Source: Chloroflexota bacterium
Lineage (GTDB): Bacteria; Chloroflexota; Anaerolineae; Anaerolineales; UBA4823
Assembly: GCA_030613705.1 (NCBI GenBank)
Contig: JAUWLJ010000193.1
Location: 1-5,192 of the forward strand
Reading direction: 5' to 3'
Length of the DNA: 5,192 bases
Under the pieces are notes generated by a model that was not told where the DNA came from, did not search any database, and worked only from the letters and a program-made list of their open reading frames with translations. The position numbers and the translations under genes are program-made. The first letter of the stretch is position 1; the number at the start of each line of letters is the position of its first letter. This document shows, piece by piece, positions 1 through 5,192 of this stretch.

Positions 1-528
1 GAGATAAACCGGTCCTGGTAAGGAGAAACTTTCTTGAACATCTGCCAGTCTGGAGATAACCCCACGGAACCAAAGCCGCAAGAGAACCAATAAAGGTATA
101 TTGCGATTGAACTCAATATAAATAAGTGCTAGATGGCTCACCAGCCAGTTGCGGGATAAGCGGGAAATACCCACAATAGTCCCAAGGATCGTGGCGAAGA
201 AAACTCCCACGATGGCGACTTTCAATGTATTGAGTACCCCAATTAAGAATGCATAAAGAAATGATTTCGAGGGATCGTAAGGGATGTCTGATTCGCCAAT
301 GGGAAAACCGGCTGACTCTCGCAGGAATCCGAATCCTAAAGACAACCCTCTTTGTTCAGCTGCATTGATCACATTGATGAAACCCCAATAGAGCAATCCA
401 ATCACAACCAGCGCGGAGACAACTTGAGCTGCGATGCGTAAAACACGTTCGTCCCGCCAAAAAGGAATCTGGCTGTGAAACTGGATCGCGTCCGCCGGGG
501 ATTTTTCGGGCGCCATATTTGGTTTCAT
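1..528 (-). CDS. aapQ: General L-amino acid ABC transporter permease, AapQ/BztB-like (3' part outside window)
   Basis: Inner-membrane permease of a polar amino-acid ABC importer, which would pair with a second permease (AapM type) and an ATPase (AapP type). The first 176 codons are open to the window edge; family members are about 400 residues, so over half is missing. Seen: a short cytoplasmic N-terminus, a hydrophobic segment at about residues 33-55, the AapQ-type stretch SLGFGFLRESAGFPIGES (63-80), a second hydrophobic segment at 90-121, then SRLSRNWLV and RNIPLL (142-147), a landmark of HisM/AapQ permeases. Residues 150-158 read LRLWFRGVI, where relatives have mostly aromatic, uncharged residues. 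Start: ATG at 528, the first in-frame ATG after the binding-protein gene. It has no recognisable Shine-Dalgarno because the preceding bases are the 3' arm of a hairpin; an ATG at 516 is an alternative, also without one. It lies 55 bp after the binding-protein gene, in the same operon. The family call is sure; the exact start is less so. Confidence 0.9.
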   Translation of the reverse strand, partial: MKPNMAPEKSPADAIQFHSQIPFWRDERVLRIAAQVVSALVVIGLLYWGFINVINAAEQRGLSLGFGFLRESAGFPIGESDIPYDPSKSFLYAFLIGVLNTLKVAIVGVFFATILGTIVGISRLSRNWLVSHLALIYIEFNRNIPLLVLLRLWFRGVISRLADVQESFSLPGPVYL

Positions 529-530
529 GA

Positions 531-567
531 TGAGAGATATGACTCTTAGAATGAGCCATATCCCTCA
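531..567 (-). promoter_or_regulatory. Intergenic mRNA hairpin between binding-protein and permease genes
   Basis: In the minus-strand transcript, TGAGGGATATGGCTC (567-553) pairs over all 15 positions with GAGTCATATCTCTCA (545-531) around a 7-nt loop. Two of the pairs are G-U, which work only in minus-strand RNA; on the plus strand they would be A-C mismatches. The stem starts 16 nt after the stop codon of the binding-protein gene and ends 2 nt before the permease ATG. No T-run follows, so it is not a normal intrinsic terminator. Known precedent: hairpins after the binding-protein gene (malE, hisJ) protect the upstream mRNA and lower expression of the transporter genes. The same role here is inference. 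Confidence 0.75.
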
Positions 568-583
568 AGAACAGAGATTTGGG

Positions 584-1651
584 TTACCGCATCGGTGGTG
601 CGTAGATCAGACCACCGTTTGTCCAGAGGTTGTTCTGCCCGCGCGGCAGGTTGAGACCGCCAGAGCCAAGATAGCGCTCAAAGATCTCGCCGTAGTTGCC
701 AACCGCGGCGACCGCTTTGGCAACCGCGTCCGCAGGTAAACTGAGATCAGATTGACCCCACTCGCCTTCGGCGCCCAATAAGCGACGTACTTCAATGTTA
801 TCGCTGGACTTCATCTCTTCGACATTAGCCTGATTGACCCCCAATTCCTCGGCATTGATCAGACCCCAAGTGATGACTTTCACGATATCGAACCACTGGT
901 CATCCCCGGAGGGAACGACTGGCGTGAGCGGTTCTTTGGAGATGGTGATATCCAGGATCATGTGATCGTCTGGGTTAGCAAATCCCTGGCGAACTGAGGC
1001 CAACTGGGATTTGTCGCTGGTAGTTGCATCACAGCGCCCCTCCTCATAAGTACTGTAGACTGTTGACGTATCCTCAAACGAGACGGCAGTGAACTCAAGG
1101 CCGCGCTGCCGGAAGGCATCTGCCAGGTTCAATTCGGTGGTTGTGCCGGTGGTGACACATACCGTGGCGCCATCCAATTGTTCGATCTCTGTAATCCCGC
1201 TGGCTACGGGTACCATGAAGCCCTGACCATCATAGAACCACACATGAGCAAAATTTCCCCACTGGGCATCACGCGTGCTGGGCCAGGTAGCATTTCTTGA
1301 TAAGATGTCTACCTCTCCGGTTTGTAGTGCAGGACCGCGCTCAGCCGCGCTGAGGGGTACGAATTCGACGGCTTCCGCATCACCGAGCAAGGCTGCTGCA
1401 ATTGCGCGGCAGAGGTCAATGTCGAAACCAACGTTGCGTCCATCCGCATCCAGCTCACCGAATCCAGCCAGGTCCGTGCGGCTGCCGCACACCACCTTAC
1501 CTCTATCCTGGATGCTCTTCACGATCGCCCCATAACCACTGGGAGCGGCTGCGCCTTCAGGCGCGGTGGTTGCTTCGCTTGTCTGACAAGCAGCAGCAAA
1601 CAGCGCCAAAACTATCAATATTGAGGTAACAAATAGATATTTACGGGACAT
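584..1651 (-). CDS. aapJ: General L-amino acid ABC transporter substrate-binding lipoprotein, AapJ/BztA-like
   Basis: Captures L-amino acids outside the membrane and delivers them to the AapQ/AapM permease pair. The 355 residues comprise a lipoprotein signal peptide (Arg3-Lys4, hydrophobic 5-21, AAAC with Cys22 as the probable lipidation site; Ala at -3 is slightly off consensus), a low-complexity Ala/Thr/Pro/Gly tether (23-40), and an SBP_bac_3 domain from about 43 to the end. Family landmarks are GFDIDLCRAIAAA (75-87), EVDILSRNATW (113-123), YDGQGFMVP (140-148), VCVTTGTTTELNLAD (164-178), GDDQWFDIVK (249-258), INAEELGV (265-272), NYGEIFER (319-326) and the C-terminal GGLIYAPPMR. Cys165 and Cys207 are placed to form the usual lobe-2 disulfide. 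Length fits the AapJ family allowing for the tether. Start: ATG at 1651 with a strong Shine-Dalgarno. First gene of the operon. A membrane-tethered rather than periplasmic AapJ argues for a cell without a classical periplasm. Exact substrates cannot be read from sequence. Confidence 0.96.
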   Translation of the reverse strand: MSRKYLFVTSILIVLALFAAACQTSEATTAPEGAAAPSGYGAIVKSIQDRGKVVCGSRTDLAGFGELDADGRNVGFDIDLCRAIAAALLGDAEAVEFVPLSAAERGPALQTGEVDILSRNATWPSTRDAQWGNFAHVWFYDGQGFMVPVASGITEIEQLDGATVCVTTGTTTELNLADAFRQRGLEFTAVSFEDTSTVYSTYEEGRCDATTSDKSQLASVRQGFANPDDHMILDITISKEPLTPVVPSGDDQWFDIVKVITWGLINAEELGVNQANVEEMKSSDNIEVRRLLGAEGEWGQSDLSLPADAVAKAVAAVGNYGEIFERYLGSGGLNLPRGQNNLWTNGGLIYAPPMR

Positions 1652-1656
1652 GTTTT

Positions 1657-1665
1657 CTCTCCTCC
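1657..1665 (-). promoter_or_regulatory. Ribosome binding site of the binding-protein gene
   Basis: GGAGGAGAG on the minus strand ends 5 nt before the ATG at 1651. It is the strongest well-spaced Shine-Dalgarno in the window, in keeping with a highly expressed binding protein, and it fixes the start codon. Confidence 0.85.
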
Positions 1666-1822
1666 AGCTTGCTTGAATGATAAAAGGTTTTAACTAAAGA
1701 CGATCTGGGGGTTTATTCTTATCTAATGCTCCTGGGCACCACCTCCTTCCAGTATAGATCTAAATCGAATTGGATTAAAAATTTATTCGGGACTATCGAA
1801 AATATATTGATGGTCTTTGAGA

Positions 1823-1835
1823 CAGGAATTTCCTG
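1823..1835. repeat. 13-bp palindrome in the operon leader
   Basis: CAGGAATTTCCTG has perfect 6-bp arms around one central base. It lies about 33-45 nt downstream of the predicted transcription start, where a repressor could block elongation. The one-base centre makes it a better candidate for a protein-binding dyad than an RNA hairpin. No regulator is assigned. Confidence 0.35.
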
Positions 1836-1874
1836 CATATGGCCAATGACAATCGTAATCAACATATTTAGATA

Positions 1875-1903
1875 ATTATAGGGAATAATTCGACTTTGGG
1901 CAA
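1875..1903 (-). promoter_or_regulatory. Sigma70-type promoter for the amino-acid transporter operon
   Basis: On the minus strand, TTGCCC (1903-1898) is followed by a 17-bp spacer and a perfect TATAAT (1880-1875). The -35 matches consensus at four of six positions. The predicted start near 1868 gives a leader of about 217 nt before the ATG at 1651, long for a simple operon and room for regulation. It is the best promoter match I found in this gap. Confidence 0.55.
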
Positions 1904-1988
1904 GCGATTCTTATGAATTGATACAATAGATCAACCGGATTGGTTCGAAATTTACTTATCCTATGGATGTTTCCAAGAATCCCACCCA

Positions 1989-2555
1989 TTAGGCAGCTTC
2001 ATAGGCACTTTTCAGCCACTGAAACAGCTGCTCATCGACTTGATCCCTTTCAGTGATGCGGACTCGATGAGATACCATAGCATTAAAACTCCCTGATGGC
2101 TCTAATCTACCTCCTGGGTCAGTTCCTTTTAGATTAATCCCCACGTCGACCCTGGTTTTCGTGGAGGGCTGAACGATGGCGAACTGCTTGCTGCGCCGTA
2201 GACTTACATATGCTTTCTTAGGTGCGACCTCGACATCCTTCCCAAAGCTTTTCACTCCATCAATGATCGCATCATAGATTGGGCGCAAGCCGTTCTTATT
2301 TCCAGAATACTGCATATCCACAAGCGAGTCTCCGGTTGGCGGTTTTCCTTCCAGAGATTCACGAGTTTTTAGCGCGATTAGATTGGCGTATCCATACGTC
2401 AGGCCATATTCGGATTTAAGATGACCAATGATTTCCTTGTGTCTCGTCACCTGGCTGTTATTGACAATTTGAATCCACAGGTCAAGATTCTTACCTGTTT
2501 TTTCTTCTAGATTTTGGAGCATCGTATTGGTCATTTCATCTACATTGGACGGCAC
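1989..2555 (-). CDS. DUF4287-DUF5655 domain protein, function unknown
   Basis: A 188-residue soluble protein with no signal peptide or membrane segment. An N-terminal DUF4287-type domain covers about 10-62, with KTGKNLDLWIQIV (19-31), HLKSEYGLTYGYANLIA (45-61) and a small helical fold expected. A Gly/Pro-containing linker follows, then a DUF5655-type domain at about 88-187 with KKAYVSLRRSKQFAIVQP (113-130), TKTRVDVGINLKG (132-144), and MVSHRVRI and WLKSAYEAA near the C-terminus. This two-domain arrangement is known in many bacteria, but no biochemical role is established to my knowledge. The basic, strand-rich DUF5655 part resembles a binding domain more than an enzyme (inference). Start: GTG at 2555, preceded by AGGAAGAGG with 5-nt spacing; an ATG two bases upstream is out of frame and stops at once. 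Internal ATGs at 2534 and 2522 lack comparable sites. It stands 115 bp after the SDR gene and 337 bp before the transporter, so it may be a single-gene unit. Confidence 0.9.
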   Translation of the reverse strand: MPSNVDEMTNTMLQNLEEKTGKNLDLWIQIVNNSQVTRHKEIIGHLKSEYGLTYGYANLIALKTRESLEGKPPTGDSLVDMQYSGNKNGLRPIYDAIIDGVKSFGKDVEVAPKKAYVSLRRSKQFAIVQPSTKTRVDVGINLKGTDPGGRLEPSGSFNAMVSHRVRITERDQVDEQLFQWLKSAYEAA

Positions 2556-2670
2556 ATCAACCTCTTCCTTTAATTGGGGATTTGCGACCTTTTATACCAC
2601 AATTTAACCTGGTTATATTTATCATCTTCTATTCGTTATACTTTTATCTGATTGTGGTACCAATCTGGTA
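2556..2670. other. 115-bp AT-rich intergenic gap with possible weak promoter
   Basis: Very AT-rich stretch between the SDR stop and the DUF4287-DUF5655 start. A minus-strand TATAAA (2596-2591) could be a -10 box about 28 nt upstream of the GTG at 2555 when its start point is counted, but no good -35 lies 16-18 bp above it. The Shine-Dalgarno for the next gene lies at the low-coordinate end. There is no stem plus T-run, so I do not call a terminator for the SDR unit. Confidence 0.4.
2595..2659. repeat. 9-bp inverted repeat, arms 47 bp apart
   Basis: TACCACAAT (2595-2603) and ATTGTGGTA (2651-2659) are perfect reverse complements. The right arm runs into a cluster of short palindromes: TGGTACCA (2655-2662), TACCAATCTGGTA (2658-2670) and CTGGTATTACCAG (2665-2677), the last crossing the SDR stop codon. 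The left arm overlaps the possible -10 box of the next gene. Paired operator sites or a large RNA stem are possible; neither is proven. Confidence 0.5.
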
Positions 2671-3381
2671 TTACCAGGCGATCGGTTTTCTATCTTCGAA
2701 AAAGCCACCTGTTGGTCCATCATCCGGCAAGGTAGCCAACCAGATGATTGTGTCTGCACCTTGAGCCAGGCTCTTTGGCGCACTCGGTCCACCCATATCC
2801 GTTCGTACCCAGCCGGGGGCCATTGTGTTGACTTTAATGTTAATTTCCTTGATTTCGTCCGCCATGATGCGAGTCATAGCGTTCATAACAAGTTTTGAAA
2901 GTTTGTATGCTGCTGAGTAGCCTGCCATATTCGCGATTGAGCCCATTCCGGAAGATACATTGACAATTCTTCCATATTGGTGCACCCGCATAAATGGTAC
3001 GAAAGCACGGCACATATTAAGCGCACCGATAAAATTGATCTCCAACGTCTCTTGAAGAATCTCCAATGGTAGATCGAATACACTTTTCCCCCTGTCGAGA
3101 AACACCCCAGCATTATTGATTAAAATATCACATCGATCGAAATTCTCTTTCAAATAGGAAGCCAGGCGGGTGATACTATTCAAATCCGCAACATCTAATT
3201 GGTGGTAGATCAAATCACCGCCCTCCTGCAATAATAATTCCACCGCTGCTTTCCCTTTGATCTCATCCCGACTGGTGAGAATGGTGAGAAATCCCAGCTG
3301 ACTGAGCTGCCGGCATGTCTCGAATCCAATCCCCCTGTTTGCTCCGCTTACGATTGCTATTCTCTTGCCATCTGGATTCAT
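2671..3381 (-). CDS. SDR-family NAD(P)-dependent oxidoreductase, carbonyl-reductase-like
   Basis: A cytoplasmic short-chain dehydrogenase/reductase of 236 residues, typical for classical SDRs. Seen: the cofactor motif SGANRGIG (12-19), TSRD (36-39) whose Arg favours NADPH, the DV pair at 63-64, NNAG (89-92), Asn116, Ser143/Ser144, catalytic Tyr159 and Lys163 in YKLSK, and PGWVRTDMGGPSAP (189-202). The C-terminus, ending DGPTGGFFEDRKPIAW, matches the carbonyl-reductase (CBR1)-like SDR branch. All catalytic residues are present, so it should be active, reducing a carbonyl or oxidising an alcohol; the substrate is unknown. Start: ATG at 3381, with GAGG 9 nt upstream; the ATG at 3387 is only 3 nt from it. 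The frame stays open further upstream into the 3' end of the preceding gene, but that extension has no SDR character. It follows the BtrH-like gene by 55 bp on the same strand, so co-transcription is likely. Confidence 0.95.
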   Translation of the reverse strand: MNPDGKRIAIVSGANRGIGFETCRQLSQLGFLTILTSRDEIKGKAAVELLLQEGGDLIYHQLDVADLNSITRLASYLKENFDRCDILINNAGVFLDRGKSVFDLPLEILQETLEINFIGALNMCRAFVPFMRVHQYGRIVNVSSGMGSIANMAGYSAAYKLSKLVMNAMTRIMADEIKEINIKVNTMAPGWVRTDMGGPSAPKSLAQGADTIIWLATLPDDGPTGGFFEDRKPIAW

Positions 3382-3390
3382 GATCATTAT

Positions 3391-3394
3391 CCTC
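3391..3394 (-). promoter_or_regulatory. Ribosome binding site deciding the SDR start
   Basis: GAGG on the minus strand serves two closely spaced in-frame ATGs, at 3387 (3-nt spacing) and 3381 (9-nt spacing). Spacing favours 3381, which also gives the usual short N-terminus before the Rossmann motif. Confidence 0.5.
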
Positions 3395-3436
3395 GTTCTT
3401 GGAGTAGTCTTGCAGCTGCTGTTCGATCGATGGATA

Positions 3437-4642
3437 TCACTCGACAACAGCCTGCAATACCTGAATGGCGTCAAATTCAATGTCGTGAACTGCTAAAATT
3501 TTATTGGCGATCGTCTCTCTAAGGTCGGAAGTTTGCGAGCTGTTCAATGGGAAATCCTCGCTCACCTGGTCTTTGATTTCAGTTAATCGGTCACTGATCT
3601 GGTGAATCTCATCAAGGGCTGAATTTCCCTTCTCGAGGAATAAATGGTGTTTAGTCAACATCAATTCCCTGGTTTCTCTAAATAAAGGTACATTTTCTGG
3701 GAGCAGCCCTGTGGCGAGATCATCCCAAGCTTCAGCGCTTTTCTGGAATTTATCGGCAATCCCATTCAATCCTGGTTTATCTAACAAGAGGCTTGCTTCC
3801 TCCAGGAATTGGGAAAACAATCTGCGTTCCGCACCGCCATCTTTGCCAAAGATGGTGATATCGTAAAATGCTGAGGTCAAGGCAGCATACATTTTAGGAC
3901 CAGGTGGAAACTCCTTTTCCCAGCTGCTACGCTGATTGGGTTTTGTCAACAAACTTATCCATTTCTGATAGGCCAGAAAACCGAAGTTGTTTTTCGATCC
4001 TTTAGGTGGCGCCTCAGTAAACAGCTGGATGCAATCCCGGATACCCGCCTCAACTGCGGATTGCAGTTTATTGGGATTTGGTGGTTCATGGGTCTGGAGG
4101 CGAAACTTGTTTTTCTTGGTCCGGCCGCGGGCGATGGCTAATTCTTCAATTGTGACTGATAACGGCGTTCGCGATCGATCGGCTATCCACACAATACCTT
4201 GATTTTGATCGTAACCATAAACCAGAATCGGAAACATCGCCCACGTCCCGTCATCAGGAGCCAAATCATTGTAAGGTAAACTGACCATATCGGCGAATAC
4301 AATCGCTGGTGATCCCGCCTCCAGAACATCCAATAAATTGTTAAATCCTTTATCCGGATTGACGGTCTGGCGAACGTTTGATTGGATATCCAGGCGCTCA
4401 TAGATGGTCTTTAAGGGTTCGAAAGTATTGCGAGTCAGGATACGAACCATGGGGTCGTAACCCTGGTAAGCGAAGGTGAAGTAGCCCATCACGATCCCAC
4501 CGCTGATCCCTAATAGCATTGCCTCAGAATAAGGCTGGTCAGTGTGAGGGGCAGTGATTCCTTGATAGGCTAGAAAATTCCGCAAGCTGCCAGTTTCCCA
4601 GTGCAGCCCTTGAAATTGATCATAATCGGATAATTTTGGCAT
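3437..4642 (-). CDS. BtrH_N and DUF4872 domain-containing protein
   Basis: A 401-residue cytoplasmic protein without signal peptide. The N-terminal part (about 12-170) resembles BtrH_N, the domain named after the butirosin enzyme BtrH, which moves an acyl side chain from a carrier protein to an aminoglycoside. Seen: GLHWETGSLRNFLAYQGI (12-29), SEAMLLGISGGIVMGYF (39-55), a central SPAIVFADMVSLPYN (111-125), and VYGYD-x5-VWIADR (141-156). The C-terminal part (about 195-390) fits DUF4872: IQLFTEAPPKGSKNNFGF (205-222), then helices rich in charged residues. Where I expect a Cys after the first His, this protein has Trp15 (HWET), and no His precedes GYD; the only Cys is Cys204. Acyl transfer through a Cys is therefore doubtful. 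Start: ATG at 4642 with AGGAGA 8 nt upstream. First gene of a likely two-gene unit with the SDR. No carrier protein, NRPS or aminoglycoside genes are visible, so a butirosin-like role is not supported. Family call fairly sure, function unknown. Confidence 0.88.
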   Translation of the reverse strand: MPKLSDYDQFQGLHWETGSLRNFLAYQGITAPHTDQPYSEAMLLGISGGIVMGYFTFAYQGYDPMVRILTRNTFEPLKTIYERLDIQSNVRQTVNPDKGFNNLLDVLEAGSPAIVFADMVSLPYNDLAPDDGTWAMFPILVYGYDQNQGIVWIADRSRTPLSVTIEELAIARGRTKKNKFRLQTHEPPNPNKLQSAVEAGIRDCIQLFTEAPPKGSKNNFGFLAYQKWISLLTKPNQRSSWEKEFPPGPKMYAALTSAFYDITIFGKDGGAERRLFSQFLEEASLLLDKPGLNGIADKFQKSAEAWDDLATGLLPENVPLFRETRELMLTKHHLFLEKGNSALDEIHQISDRLTEIKDQVSEDFPLNSSQTSDLRETIANKILAVHDIEFDAIQVLQAVVE

Positions 4643-4892
4643 TTCTCTTCTCTCCTAATTTAGACCCATGATGGCAATTCAGCAATTATAACGGCCCATT
4701 TGTTCTGTTTAATTTTTAGTTTCCTTAATGTAATCGGAAAAATCTCTGAGAATTTCTCTCTCAGTCTCAAACCGAGAACATCCCCCTTTTGGATACTCCA
4801 TATTTCTACCCGATATCCCCCCATCAAGGGATAGCCCAATCGAGCAAAATCTCATATCCTATTTGTCACCGGACTACATTAAGGATTGGACA
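4643..4892. other. 250-bp divergent intergenic region with several dyads
   Basis: Upstream of both the BtrH-like gene (minus) and the small hypothetical gene (plus). It holds the minus-strand -10 at 4685-4690, overlapping dyads CTGAGA...TCTCAG (4746-4764) and GAGAATTTCTC (4749-4759), and TATCCC (4814-4819) with GGGATA (4828-4833) around 8 bases. ATCCCCC occurs twice near 4790 and 4815. A plus-strand TATCCT (4855-4860) could be a weak -10 for the gene at 4893. No open frame of note. Confidence 0.5.
4685..4690 (-). promoter_or_regulatory. Candidate -10 box for the BtrH-like/SDR unit
   Basis: A perfect TATAAT on the minus strand predicts a start near 4678 and a leader of about 36 nt before the ATG at 4642. 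The region 17 bp upstream (ATTAAA) is a poor -35, so the call rests on the -10 and its position. Confidence 0.4.
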
Positions 4893-5192
4893 ATGACAGA
4901 TATTTTGATCGGCATGCATACAACAACCACATTTCAATTCATCCGCCCAGAATACTTTGAAAGGGGGAAGGTTTATCTCTATCGAGAGCGCGAGGTGGAT
5001 GGCAACCGCAGGGCTCCGTCAATCGTCAGGTTTGTAACTTATGACCCCTGCCCTGCAATTTTGATTATACGTGACTTTGTTGGTTGTAAGTCACGCTGTT
5101 TACGCGATGATCTCTTCGAATTGAATGAAGATCAATGCCAACAATCTCCTATGCAATTATCATCAACATTCAGACGACTATCCAACAAACTT
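4893..5192 (+). CDS. Small hypothetical protein (3' end outside window)
   Basis: ATG at 4893 is preceded by AAGGA (4881-4885) with 7-nt spacing and opens a frame of 100 codons with no stop to the window edge, so the full length is unknown. I cannot name a family. The sequence looks like a real protein: a charged N-terminal part with ERGKVYLYREREVDG (23-37), then a strand-like hydrophobic core around IVRFVTYDPCPAILIIRDF (44-62), GCKSRCLRDDLFEL (64-77), and a Gln/Ser-rich tail. Cys53, Cys65, Cys69 and Cys82 stand out; only Cys65/Cys69 have close, CxxxC spacing, so a metal site is speculative. No signal peptide or membrane segment. It is divergent from the BtrH-like gene and shares its 250-bp upstream region. 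I recall similar YDPCPA and RDDLF patterns in small uncharacterised proteins, but cannot confirm this. Confidence 0.6.
   Translation, partial: MTDILIGMHTTTTFQFIRPEYFERGKVYLYREREVDGNRRAPSIVRFVTYDPCPAILIIRDFVGCKSRCLRDDLFELNEDQCQQSPMQLSSTFRRLSNKL

Larger units (their letters stand above)
1652..1988. other. 337-bp AT-rich intergenic region, leader of the amino-acid transporter operon
   Basis: This gap separates the DUF4287-DUF5655 gene from the transporter operon. I see no credible gene on either strand. It holds a minus-strand promoter (1875-1903), a 13-bp palindrome (1823-1835) and the ribosome binding site (1657-1665). A consensus AAGGAGGT on the minus strand at 1748-1741 is followed by GTG codons too close to be normal starts. 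No clear terminator follows the gene ending at 1989; only 4-5 bp dyads are present there. Confidence 0.7.

Noticed and set aside
356..568. Minus-strand 70-codon frame starting at TTG inside the intergenic hairpin
   Set aside because: It runs out of frame through the permease gene, whose protein sequence is clearly recognisable in the other frame.
527..1629. Several 60-90 codon frames within 527-1629 on both strands
   Set aside because: They are shadow frames of the binding-protein gene, with no matching ribosome binding sites or recognisable protein features.
1719..1748. Leader peptide in the transporter leader: AAGGAGGT then GTG and a six-codon frame (VPRSIR)
   Set aside because: The GTG at 1739 is only 1 nt from the Shine-Dalgarno, too close for normal initiation, and the peptide shows no run of regulatory amino-acid codons.
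2665..2677. CTGGTATTACCAG as terminator of the SDR unit
   Set aside because: The single-base centre cannot form a hairpin loop without losing most of the stem, and no T-run follows on the minus strand.
2582..2764. Plus-strand 60-codon frame with a hydrophobic, membrane-like N-terminus
   Set aside because: It needs a TTG start directly abutting its only purine run. Its hydrophobicity follows from the AT-rich gap, and its second half is the antisense of the well-supported SDR gene.
2883..3113. Minus-strand 76-codon frame within the SDR gene
   Set aside because: Out-of-frame shadow of the SDR coding sequence, whose catalytic motifs are intact in the main frame.
3382..3480. 33-codon N-terminal extension of the SDR
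   Set aside because: It overlaps the 3' end of the BtrH-like gene, shows no SDR-like sequence, and would push the Rossmann motif unusually far from the N-terminus; ATG 3381 has a spaced GAGG.
3987..4401. Short frames on both strands inside the BtrH-like gene
   Set aside because: Shadows of the 401-residue frame; no ribosome binding sites or recognisable motifs.

Overview
The window is chromosomal bacterial sequence of moderate GC content. Five genes lie on the minus strand, and one divergent gene starts on the plus strand at the right edge. Both edge genes are cut by the window. The amino-acid binding protein carries a lipoprotein signal peptide instead of a periplasmic one. Together with the BtrH_N/DUF4872 protein and the carbonyl-reductase-like SDR, this suggests a member of the Chloroflexota (Anaerolineae-like). 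That assignment is inference from gene style, not from a marker gene.

Left region (1-1988, read right to left): a long AT-rich leader with a good sigma70-type promoter (1875-1903) drives a general L-amino-acid ABC transporter operon of the Aap/Bzt type. The first gene is the substrate-binding lipoprotein (aapJ-like, 584-1651). It is followed by a 15-bp hairpin (531-567) and the first permease (aapQ-like, 528 to the left edge). The second permease and the ATPase are expected beyond the window. The hairpin probably lets the binding protein be made in excess over the membrane components.

Middle region (1989-2670): a 188-residue DUF4287-DUF5655 protein of unknown function, preceded by an AT-rich gap with several inverted repeats.

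Right region (2671-4642): a two-gene unit. Upstream is a 401-residue BtrH_N/DUF4872 protein; 55 bp downstream is an SDR-family oxidoreductase. The BtrH-like protein appears to lack the N-terminal Cys and the His that I would expect in an active member of that fold. This is the most interesting protein-level observation here.

Right edge (4643-5192): a 250-bp divergent intergenic region with a minus-strand -10 box and several short dyads, then the first 100 codons of a small Cys-containing hypothetical protein on the plus strand.

I found no tRNA, rRNA, CRISPR array, insertion sequence or clear intrinsic terminator. Apart from the BtrH-like protein and the hairpin, this looks like ordinary chromosomal content; I see no defence or mobile system.
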